From Myxococcales bacterium (GTDB lineage: Bacteria; Myxococcota_A; Polyangia; Palsa-1104; JAEUJZ01): a stretch of DNA of 64,000 bases. The translations under genes and the position numbers were made by a program. The DNA is taken from assembly GCA_016794505.1 (NCBI GenBank), contig JAEUJZ010000020.1, positions 124,001 through 188,000 on the forward strand, read 5' to 3'. This document shows, piece after piece, positions 27,510 to 35,074 of the stretch (position 1 is its first letter; each line of letters begins with the position of its first letter). The notes under the pieces are model-generated. The model was not told the origin of the DNA. It searched no databases and saw nothing but the letters and a program-made list of their open reading frames with translations.

Positions 27510-28847
27510 ATGACCACTTCTGCTGCTGGCCAGCCGATCACGCTCGACAAGCAGACCGGCAAGCTGTCTGTGCCGAATCACCCCATCATCCCGTTTATCG
27601 AGGGCGATGGAACCGGGCCGGATATCTGGCGCGCGTCGGTGCGCGTGCTCGATGCCGCCGTCGAGATCGCTTATGGCGGTTCGCGCCAGATCGTGTGGAA
27701 AGAAGTGCTGGCCGGTGAGAAGGCGTTCAAGCTGACGAACAACTGGCTGCCCGATGAGACGGTCGCCGCGTTTAAGGAATATCTCGTCGGCATCAAGGGG
27801 CCGCTGACGACGCCGGTCGGCGGTGGTATTCGCTCGCTGAACGTCGCGCTGCGGCAGCTTTTGGATCTGTACGTCTGTCTGCGGCCCGTGCGCTATTTCC
27901 GCGGTGTGCCGTCGCCCGTGAAGCGCCCTGAAGCGGTCGACATGGTCATCTTCCGCGAGAACACCGAAGACATCTACGCCGGCATCGAGTACCGCGGCGG
28001 TACGCCAGAAGCGCAGAAGGTTCTCGACTTCATCGCCAAGGAATTCCCCAAGGACTTCGCCAAGATTCGCTTCGGCACCACCGACGCATCGCAGAAGTGG
28101 CAGGGTGCGCTCGAAGGCGTCGGCGCGCCCAAGCGCGATGTCAGCCTGCAGGTCGGCATCGGCATCAAGCCGGTCAGCTACCTCGGCACCGAGCGCTTGG
28201 TCCACAGCGCGATCTCGTTTGCCATCAAGCACAAGCGCAAGTCGGTGACCTTGGTTCACAAGGGCAACATCATGAAGTTCACCGAGGGCGCTTTCCGCGA
28301 CTGGGGATATCAAGTCGCCAAAGAGATGTTTGGCGCCGTCGAGATCGATGGTGGACCGTGGTGCAAGATCCCCGAAGGCAAGCCCGGAGCCGGCTTGGTG
28401 ATCAAGGACGCCATCGCTGACATCACGCTGCAGCAAGTGCTCACGCGGCCCGAGGACTTTGACGTCATCGCGACGCTGAACCTAAACGGCGACTATCTGT
28501 CGGACGCCCTGGCCGCGCAGGTTGGTGGGATCGGCATCGCCCCTGGCGGCAACATCAACTATGTCAGCGGCCACGCCATCTTCGAGGCGACGCACGGCAC
28601 CGCGCCCAAGTACGCCAACCAGGACAAGGTCAACCCCGGCTCGGTCGTGCTTTCGGGCGTAATGATGCTCGAACACCTGGGCTGGCAAGAGGCTGCCGAT
28701 CTGATCATCAAGGGCCTCGATGTGACCATCGCCAAGAAGGTCATGACCTATGACTTCGCTCGCCTGACCGAGGGGGCCAAAGAGGTCAAGTGCTCGGAGT
28801 TCGCGACCGCGGTCATCGACGAGATGCGCACGTCCGCTCGCGCGTAA
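27510..28847 (+). CDS. icd: Isocitrate dehydrogenase, NADP-dependent
   Basis: 445 residues, slightly longer than the 416 of Escherichia coli Icd but collinear. The substrate loop [13 protein letters not shown] holds the serine that binds isocitrate and is phosphorylated by AceK in enterics. [17 protein letters not shown] carries the Lys-Tyr pair that selects NADP over NAD. The enzyme converts isocitrate to 2-oxoglutarate and CO2 in the TCA cycle. A TAGGAG ribosome-binding site precedes the ATG by 8 bases. It is a single-gene unit, divergent from the thioredoxin-like gene. Function is secure. Confidence 0.97.
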   Translation: MTTSAAGQPITLDKQTGKLSVPNHPIIPFIEGDGTGPDIWRASVRVLDAAVEIAYGGSRQIVWKEVLAGEKAFKLTNNWLPDETVAAFKEYLVGIKGPLTTPVGGGIRSLNVALRQLLDLYVCLRPVRYFRGVPSPVKRPEAVDMVIFRENTEDIYAGIEYRGGTPEAQKVLDFIAKEFPKDFAKIRFGTTDASQKWQGALEGVGAPKRDVSLQVGIGIKPVSYLGTERLVHSAISFAIKHKRKSVTLVHKGNIMKFTEGAFRDWGYQVAKEMFGAVEIDGGPWCKIPEGKPGAGLVIKDAIADITLQQVLTRPEDFDVIATLNLNGDYLSDALAAQVGGIGIAPGGNINYVSGHAIFEATHGTAPKYANQDKVNPGSVVLSGVMMLEHLGWQEAADLIIKGLDVTIAKKVMTYDFARLTEGAKEVKCSEFATAVIDEMRTSARA

Positions 28848-28884
28848 GTAACGCCCGCTCTTTCCCTCGGTTGTTAGTCCAGGC

Positions 28885-30753
28885 ATGTCCCAGCCATTTG
28901 AAGCAGTGTCCTTGGCGTACTACCATGCGCTGCGACGTGCGCTGGCCCAGATCAGCGGGGGAGAGAGCGACGTAAACGGTCGTGATGCGGCGCGAACGCA
29001 GGACGACAACGCCCCAGTGGCCATCGACGCGGAAGACGGCGATGAGCTACAGCTTCTCGGTCGGGCGCTCGCCATCGTGGCCGAGCCGCTTTCGGCATCG
29101 CGGGTCGCCCTGATCCAGATCACGACCCATGCGTCCCTGACGGGGCGCATGCCGGGTCTGGGATCGGCGCAGCGCGATGATGCGTTCGTCGAGCTCAATG
29201 TCATGGCGACCAGCAGCCCAGAGCTACCGGGTCTGTTGCGTGGACCCAAGGGGCGCTACAGCGAGCTTCTGCGCTGCATTCGCCGGGGAGAGCCCGCGCT
29301 GCTCGTCGACGCGGCAGAGCAAGACCTGCTGCGCGACTGCTTGCTGATGGAAGAACCGTCGCGTATCGAGGTCGTGCCCTTGCCTGCCGACACCAGTCGC
29401 TTGGGCGAAAGCAGCGACTGGGCTCTTTTGATCAGCACCGCCACCGCGTCGGCACCACGATCCGACCGCAGCGACGAGCGAGCAGCGTTTCTGGGCAGCG
29501 CCGCGCAGCTTCTGAGCATCGCGGTGCGTGGGCGGCGCTTGGACGACGTGCTGCGCGACCGGACACGACGCGTGCGCCTGCAGGCTCTCTCGCCGCAGCC
29601 GCGTCCGACCTTGCCCGAGTCGGTCATCGATCGCTATCGCGACCTTTTTCAGTCGAGCGCCGACGGTGTCATCGTGCTGGACGATCGCGGCAGTGTGCTG
29701 TGGCTGAACCGGGCGGCCGAGCAGCTTACGGGCTATGCCTCGGCCGGGCTGGTCGGGCGGCCTCTCGTCGAGCTCGTGGCGGAGCCGCAGCGCTTCCTGT
29801 TTGCCTATGCGCTGGGCTTGGTGCTCGCAGAGTGCTCGGTGTCGGCGTATGACTTGGCGCTGATCACGACGTCGCAGGAATATCTGCTGGCGTCGGTGTC
29901 GACATCGGCGGTGCTGTCGCCCCAGCGCTTCATCGTGTTGTCGTTCCGCGACGTGACCGAAAAGCGCATCCTGGAAAACGAGCTGCGCAAGACCAAGGAA
30001 TTTCTGGAACGCCTGATCGACTCAACCGTCGACGGCATCATCGCGGCGGATATCAAGGGCAACGTCGTCCTGTTTAACCGCGGCGCGTCGCGTATCACCG
30101 GGTATGCACCGGAAGAAGTCATCGGCAAGCTGCCCGTGTGGCTGCTGTATCCCGAAGGCGATGCCAAGCGCGTGATGAGCGAGCTGCGCTCGGACGAGTT
30201 TGGCGGCCGCGGTCGCTTGCTGCAGTCGCGACAGACCGTCCTTGGCAAAGATGGTCAGCCGGTACCGGTGGCGCTATCGGCCTCGATCATCTACGAAGGC
30301 GATGAAGAGGTTGCCACCGTCGGTGTGATGTCGGATCTGCGCGAGCGCTTGCACATCGAGCAGAAGCTCTTGCGCACCGAAGAGCGCCTGGCGTGGAGCG
30401 AGAAGCAAGCCGTGCTCATCGAGCTGGCCGGGGCCTTGGCGCACGAGCTAAATCAGCCGCTGACGTCGGTGATGGGCTATGTGCAGCTGCTGCGGCGGCT
30501 TCTGCCCGGCGAAAACTCGGACCTGCACGAATACGCCGCTGTCCTCGAAAAAGAGGCCGATCGCATGGCCGAGATCGTGCGCAAGATCGGCCACATCACG
30601 CGCTACGAGACCAAGAGTTACGTCGGACAGTCGCGCATCTTGGATCTCGACCGCTCGGTGTGGCCCAGCGATCCCCACTCTCCCGAAGAGCTAGAGCTGC
30701 ACCACCGCTCGCAGCCGGAAGTGGGGCCGCTTTTCGAACGCATGCGTCGCTAG
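28885..30753 (+). CDS. Sensor protein: GAF-like region, two PAS domains and HisKA domain, without HATPase_c
   Basis: 622 residues. About 55-235 is a GAF-like region. Two PAS domains follow (about 250-370, RDLFQSSADGVIVLDD; about 375-495, LIDSTVDGIIAADIKG). A HisKA dimerisation domain begins near 505 with H520 in LAHELNQPLTSVMGY. The protein stops about 35 residues after HisKA; the N, G1, F and G2 boxes of the ATPase domain are absent and none is found in other frames downstream. It therefore cannot phosphorylate itself and would need a partner kinase, or acts as a scaffold or inhibitor. The clean stop and normal codon use argue against a recent truncation. Confidence 0.88.
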   Translation: MSQPFEAVSLAYYHALRRALAQISGGESDVNGRDAARTQDDNAPVAIDAEDGDELQLLGRALAIVAEPLSASRVALIQITTHASLTGRMPGLGSAQRDDAFVELNVMATSSPELPGLLRGPKGRYSELLRCIRRGEPALLVDAAEQDLLRDCLLMEEPSRIEVVPLPADTSRLGESSDWALLISTATASAPRSDRSDERAAFLGSAAQLLSIAVRGRRLDDVLRDRTRRVRLQALSPQPRPTLPESVIDRYRDLFQSSADGVIVLDDRGSVLWLNRAAEQLTGYASAGLVGRPLVELVAEPQRFLFAYALGLVLAECSVSAYDLALITTSQEYLLASVSTSAVLSPQRFIVLSFRDVTEKRILENELRKTKEFLERLIDSTVDGIIAADIKGNVVLFNRGASRITGYAPEEVIGKLPVWLLYPEGDAKRVMSELRSDEFGGRGRLLQSRQTVLGKDGQPVPVALSASIIYEGDEEVATVGVMSDLRERLHIEQKLLRTEERLAWSEKQAVLIELAGALAHELNQPLTSVMGYVQLLRRLLPGENSDLHEYAAVLEKEADRMAEIVRKIGHITRYETKSYVGQSRILDLDRSVWPSDPHSPEELELHHRSQPEVGPLFERMRR

Positions 30754-30902
30754 GCGGCAGGCGGTCGCGACGCAGCCTGGGCAGGTCAGGCCCTGCACAC
30801 CAGGGCATGGCTCTGTCTTGTGCGGCGTGTTGTGTATCTAAGATCACGATTAGAACAACTATAGAGTGGACAATAAATGTAAGTGCTCGTAACAATTCAA
30901 CT

Positions 30903-31355
30903 ATGGACGATCATGCGGTTCTTCGTAGGGTCTGTGTTGAGCCTGCGCTCTATGCCTTCGCTCCCGCCCGCACCATTGCCGCTACCTTGAACGAATACGA
31001 AGCCCATCTTGGCGGGATGCCTGGGCTAGGTGGCCAACATATTCGCGAGACGCTGGACGCACTGTGCGACCTGCTCGATCCCGTCGAGGCCCCGCTGGTT
31101 GCGCTGACTGCCGGCATGGCCCGTGCGCTGGTGGCTTCGCTTTCGCAAGATGCGACGCGACGAACGAGCAGTGCTCCGTCCGCTTCGCAGCGTGGCATCG
31201 AGGCAGCGTGGCGTTTTTTCTGCTGGGCGAAGGATCGCGGCTACGTCGGGAACAACCCCTTTGAGCCGCTGTTGCGGGGCAGTGCTGCAGATGCGATGGC
31301 AAGTGCGCGACGCGAGCGCAGTGTTGCAGTCGCCGCGCGCGGCTGGGTCGCCTAG
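30903..31355 (+). CDS. Orphan core-binding (SAM-like) domain protein related to tyrosine-recombinase N-termini
   Basis: 150 residues from the ATG at 30903. The segment WRFFCWAKDRGYVGNNPFEPL resembles the end of the core-binding domain of XerC/XerD-type integrases, and the preceding helices fit the same four-helix fold. There is no catalytic domain: the Arg-His-Arg-Tyr residues of a recombinase are absent and the protein ends soon after the core-binding part. About 70 bases upstream are unusually AT-rich for this genome, which suggests a promoter or acquired DNA. It could be a remnant of an integrase or a stand-alone DNA-binding protein. Family assignment is from pattern only. Confidence 0.6.
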   Translation: MDDHAVLRRVCVEPALYAFAPARTIAATLNEYEAHLGGMPGLGGQHIRETLDALCDLLDPVEAPLVALTAGMARALVASLSQDATRRTSSAPSASQRGIEAAWRFFCWAKDRGYVGNNPFEPLLRGSAADAMASARRERSVAVAARGWVA

Positions 31356-31377
31356 ACCCCGGCCTGGGCCCGCTGCG

Positions 31378-32322
31378 CTAGCGACCGCAGGCCTTGCGCA
31401 GACGCTGTCGATCACTTTCAAACGTCAGCGCCGAGGTCAAAAACGAGAAGTTCTGTGGATCGACTGCGCGTGGATAGAGCAGCGAGCCGATCTTGACCTG
31501 ATCATCGCCGAAAGCCGACGTGCGCATGAGCTGCACGATCTGCTCGCAGGTAAAGAAATAGCCCGACCGTACGGCGTCCTGCACGGCGTTGAGTTTCTCG
31601 TTGCTGAACGCGAGTCTCTGCACCTGACCGAGCAGCCCCTGGAACTGCTGAGGCGTCATCGGCATCCCGGTATAGCTCGGCTGCTGCTGGTACACGGGCG
31701 GCGGCTGCTGATAGACCGGCGGCGGCTGCTGATAGACCGGCGGCGGCTGCTGATAGACCGGCGGCGGGACAGGAATCGTCGGGGGCAGGTACGGATCTGG
31801 CACGTACAGGGCGCCCGGCTGACGGTAGCTCGGAGGCAGCGGCGGCGGCGCGTACTTGCCCAGGTTCGCAAGGATCTGCCCCGCTCGCAGCCGCATCTGT
31901 TCGACGCTGCCGGCGACACGTATCACCAGGTCATAGTCGTTGTCTGTCGATCGGCTGTTGTGGCCAGCGATCAGGTACAGGTTGCTAAGCGTCGCCTGCA
32001 GCGCGGCGTGAAACGGAAGCTCACCGCCCATCGCTCGCAGAAGCTCCATGCGCACCGCGACGATCTGCTGCTGGATCAAGCGCGCGGTTCGACGATCGTC
32101 GCGCTCGCCATTGTTGGCTTCGATATGCGTCAAGTCGATGAGCAGCGTGTGAATGCGTGGCCGCCGCAGCGGACTGGCTGCAGCCGACGGCAACGCCAGG
32201 AACGATGACGTGGCGAAGGCAGCGCCGGGCTGTGTGCTGTGCTCGGGCAAGCCGCCCCCGAGTCCGGCAAGAAAGCCGAGCAGCGGCAAGCGGGTACGCA
32301 GTGTGTTCGTCGACCGACGCAT
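31378..32322 (-). CDS. Secreted DUF4476 protein with proline-rich repeats
   Basis: 314 residues. The N-terminus has a hydrophobic stretch that may be a signal peptide. A helical region (about 60-160) leads to a Pro/Tyr/Gln-rich linker with four to five VYQQPPP repeats (about 190-225). The C-terminal 90 residues (from MTPQQFQGLL to DRQRLRKA) match the DUF4476 pattern: KLNAVQDAV, FFTCEQIVQLM, then SLLYPRAVDPQNF. The function of DUF4476 is unknown; it is common in exported proteins of Myxococcota and Bacteroidota. The gene converges on the orphan core-binding gene, 22 bases away. Confidence 0.8.
   Translation of the reverse strand: MRRSTNTLRTRLPLLGFLAGLGGGLPEHSTQPGAAFATSSFLALPSAAASPLRRPRIHTLLIDLTHIEANNGERDDRRTARLIQQQIVAVRMELLRAMGGELPFHAALQATLSNLYLIAGHNSRSTDNDYDLVIRVAGSVEQMRLRAGQILANLGKYAPPPLPPSYRQPGALYVPDPYLPPTIPVPPPVYQQPPPVYQQPPPVYQQPPPVYQQQPSYTGMPMTPQQFQGLLGQVQRLAFSNEKLNAVQDAVRSGYFFTCEQIVQLMRTSAFGDDQVKIGSLLYPRAVDPQNFSFLTSALTFESDRQRLRKACGR
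31693..31767 (-). repeat. 21-bp tandem repeat encoding VYQQPPP
   Basis: The unit, containing CTGCTGATAGAC on the plus strand at 31705, 31726 and 31747, repeats every 21 bases with degenerate flanking copies. It encodes the heptapeptide linker of the DUF4476 protein. Confidence 0.85.
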
Positions 32323-32477
32323 GAAGGGCTCCTTGTTTCGCGGCGGACGATACTATGTCGGCGAGCGGCTCGTCTATCTGTTGGCACAGCGGTACCAAGG
32401 CGGGTCTGACCGACGGAAATATAAGGGTCTGCAAAGCCTCTTCCCAACGGCAGGGCAGGCGATCCAAGATGGGGGCC

Positions 32478-33557
32478 ATGAGTGAACTTGACGGTGGACT
32501 TCCTGGTGGTGGGCTCGGTGGATTCGGCGGCGATGCCGATCTGAGCCTGAAGAAAAAGAGCCTGCCTTGGCCGGTCTATTTGGCTGTTGCGATCGCGATC
32601 ATCGCGGCCTTGGCCTTCCTGGGCTTCCGCAGCTATCAAAACCGGCAAAAGCTGAAGAAGCACGTCGCGTTCATGGAGAACTTCCAGGAGTTCGAAAAGA
32701 ACCAAGTCGGCGCATTCTGGAAGTGCTTGTTTGGCAAAGAGGGCGACGGTCGGCGCTTCAACTCACCCGAGCAGCTGAACATGCAGATCGAAGGGGCGCT
32801 GTACGCCGATCCCAAGACCTTCCCCGAGAAGGTGAACAACGAGTGCGCCCCGAAAGCGCTCAAGGCGGCCAAGGGCGTCAACGACATCGAGCCTCTGCCT
32901 GAGTACAGCTCGGCCGTCGATACCTATGCCAAGACACTGGCGGCGCTGGCGAACACCATCCAGGTATGGGCCGAAGGCGCGCCCAAGCGCGTCGAGACCA
33001 AGCTGCGCGAGCAGAAGATCACGACCGCTGGCTCGACGTGGAGCACGACGGCGAACCCCAACAAGGCCGAGCCGCTGGCCTGGCAGTACGACAAGTTCCT
33101 GCACTGCGCCGTGCCCGATGTCGACAAGCTCAAAGACGGCCAGGCCCTGCTGGAGTTTTTGGCCAGCAAGTGCGTGCAGCGCAAAGGCCAAGACATCGAT
33201 CAGGCCTTCCTCGCCAAGCTGCGTGACACCTGCATTCCCGAAGCACAGGAGGCTCCCGCCAAGCAGCCTCCGACATTCAAGGCGACCTTCAACAAGTACG
33301 GCGCCGAGTACGAGCGCATCGATCCGGCCTTCGCTTCGTGCTTCCGCAAGATGAACAAAGAATCGAAGAAGGACGACTTGGTGCAGTTCGATCAGGCCTG
33401 GGTTGACTGGATCAACGGCTCAAGCGGCGTGCGCAGCGTCGGCCTGCGCGCCATGTGCGACGCTGGTGATGAGAAAGCCTGCGAAGGTCTTGAGCGCCAA
33501 GAAGAACACAAAAAAGGGGGCACAAAGCCCGCCGCGGCCCCCGCCAAGAAGCACTAG
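32478..33557 (+). CDS. Hypothetical single-pass membrane protein
   Basis: 359 residues from the ATG at 32478 (32469 is an equally possible in-frame ATG). A Gly-rich start is followed by one membrane segment (about 30-50, WPVYLAVAIAIIAALAFLGF); the basic residues before it place the N-terminus in the cytosol and the 300-residue C-terminal part outside. That part is Lys-rich and helical, with scattered cysteines (in FWKCLFG, NECAPKA, LHCAVPD, SKCVQRK) that may form disulphides. No family is recognised. The tail is Lys/Pro/Ala-rich. It precedes thiE by 52 bases, but no functional link is apparent. Confidence 0.8.
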   Translation: MSELDGGLPGGGLGGFGGDADLSLKKKSLPWPVYLAVAIAIIAALAFLGFRSYQNRQKLKKHVAFMENFQEFEKNQVGAFWKCLFGKEGDGRRFNSPEQLNMQIEGALYADPKTFPEKVNNECAPKALKAAKGVNDIEPLPEYSSAVDTYAKTLAALANTIQVWAEGAPKRVETKLREQKITTAGSTWSTTANPNKAEPLAWQYDKFLHCAVPDVDKLKDGQALLEFLASKCVQRKGQDIDQAFLAKLRDTCIPEAQEAPAKQPPTFKATFNKYGAEYERIDPAFASCFRKMNKESKKDDLVQFDQAWVDWINGSSGVRSVGLRAMCDAGDEKACEGLERQEEHKKGGTKPAAAPAKKH

Positions 33558-33608
33558 TCGCCGCTCTTCTACGGCTCGCTTTTCCTCCTTCCTCTCTCGA
33601 AAAAATCC

Positions 33609-34256
33609 ATGAAAGCCTGTCTGGGGCGTGGTCTTTACGGCATGGTCGACTTGTCGCCGTCGAAGCCGGCGGTGACTCCGCGCTCGCTGTACGAGCCGCT
33701 GTGGGCGGCCGGTGTGTCGACCTTGCAGCTTCGCATGAAAGCCGGGAGCGCCGCGGCGATGCTGGCCGTTCTCGACGAGCTTTTGGCCACTAAGCCTGCT
33801 GGAACGCGGATCGTGGTCAACGATCGGCTGGACGTTGCGCTTGCGGCGGGTGCCGATGGCGTGCATCTCGGCCAGGACGATCTGCCGCTTGCCGCCGCTC
33901 GTTCCGTTTGCGCGCGGTACGCAGCGCCAGGGTTTGTCCTCGGCATCTCGACGCACAGCGAAGCGCAGGCTCTGGCAGCGATCGAAGGCGGCGCCGACTA
34001 CATCGCGTTGGGGCCCATCTTTGCGACGCACAGCAAGAACAACCCCGATCCGGTTGTTGGCATCGAGCGCCTGCGCAGCGTCTGCGAAAAAAGCCCGATC
34101 CCGGTCATCGCGATCGGTGGCATCACGATCGAGCGGGTTCCCGATATCGCCGCCGCCGGAGCACACGGTGCAGCGATCATCGCGGCGGTCAATCACGCAC
34201 CGGATGTACGCGCCGCGGCCAAGGCTGTTCAGCGCTGCTTTGTGCAGAATCGTTGA
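33609..34256 (+). CDS. thiE: Thiamine-phosphate synthase
   Basis: 215 residues, the normal ThiE length. The (beta/alpha)8 barrel signature is complete: LQLRMK near the N-terminus, RIVVNDRLDVALAAGADGVH, GISTHS, YIALGPIFATHSK and IPVIAIGGI. The enzyme joins HMP-pyrophosphate and thiazole phosphate to thiamine phosphate in the cytosol. No TPP riboswitch and no other thi genes were seen nearby, so regulation and the rest of the pathway lie elsewhere. Confidence 0.94.
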   Translation: MKACLGRGLYGMVDLSPSKPAVTPRSLYEPLWAAGVSTLQLRMKAGSAAAMLAVLDELLATKPAGTRIVVNDRLDVALAAGADGVHLGQDDLPLAAARSVCARYAAPGFVLGISTHSEAQALAAIEGGADYIALGPIFATHSKNNPDPVVGIERLRSVCEKSPIPVIAIGGITIERVPDIAAAGAHGAAIIAAVNHAPDVRAAAKAVQRCFVQNR

Positions 34257-34403
34257 CAGCGCCGCGCGCCGCCTTAGCTTGAATCCTAACCGCGTGAGGC
34301 ATGCTGCCCACGTGCCAGACCCCAGCATCGCCAGATGCCCACTGACATTCCAGGGGTCAAGAAAACCCGCTGGGAGCGAGAGCCCCGGCAGAGGAGAAAA
34401 GCC

Positions 34404-34904
34404 ATGTTCCCCGAGCTAATTTTTGTGTGGAAGCACGCCCAGTCCGAGATCTGCCATCCGAGAGCAAACACCCCGCCGGAACCGTGGGCGCGCTGTGGCT
34501 CTGGATTCTCAGGCGGATGGGGCGGCGGTGGCGGTGATGCCTGCGGCGACTCTGGCGGCGGTGGGTCCTTCGGAGTTCGACGGCCCCTGCGCTTTTTGGC
34601 CTATAAGCTGCAGCTAACCGAAGCCCAGGTCGGCGAGCTTGCCCGCATCCTCAACGAGCTGAAGACCGAGCGGGCGCAAGCCGAGGTCGATGATCGACGA
34701 GCGCAGGCTTCGTTTGCCGATGCCGTGTCTGGGCCCACGTTCGATGAAGCCGCGGTCGGTCAGGCCGCCGAGCAGCGCCGCAAGAGTGCCGAACGTCTGC
34801 AGCAGCAGGTGGTTCGTGCCCTTGGGCGAATTCATGCGCTGCTGACGCCGGAACAGCGTGCGTCTTTGGCGTACTTGATCCGCACCGGCACTCTAACGCT
34901 GTAG
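34404..34904 (+). CDS. Spy/CpxP-like (periplasmic heavy-metal-sensor-like) helical protein
   Basis: 166 residues from the ATG at 34404, preceded by AGGAG at 34392; a longer frame from 34335 is less likely. A Gly-rich segment (about 35-55) comes before a helical region with two LTxxQ-type motifs, LTEAQ (about 70) and LTPEQ (about 150), as in the Spy/CpxP/ZraP fold. Unlike Spy, there is no signal peptide, and the Gly-rich head is typical of a group of Myxococcota homologues that may be cytosolic. It could be a chaperone or a metal-responsive protein. Confidence in the fold is moderate and in the role low. Confidence 0.72.
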   Translation: MFPELIFVWKHAQSEICHPRANTPPEPWARCGSGFSGGWGGGGGDACGDSGGGGSFGVRRPLRFLAYKLQLTEAQVGELARILNELKTERAQAEVDDRRAQASFADAVSGPTFDEAAVGQAAEQRRKSAERLQQQVVRALGRIHALLTPEQRASLAYLIRTGTLTL

Positions 34905-35074
34905 AGGCCGGGCTTCCGCCGTCGTTGCGTTGCGATGGAATCAAACTGCAAGCAGGCGGCAAATCCGCGCAACGCGACGTAAAATGAAAAAGCAAAAAGC
35001 ACTCTGCGTGGCCGCATCCGTGGCTACCTAGGGTAATCCCGGCGGCCACAACGTCGGCAGCCGATAAGGAAACC

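Noticed and set aside
33257..33620. TPP riboswitch before thiE
   Set aside because: The gap before thiE is only 51 bases and holds none of the conserved THI-box sequence.
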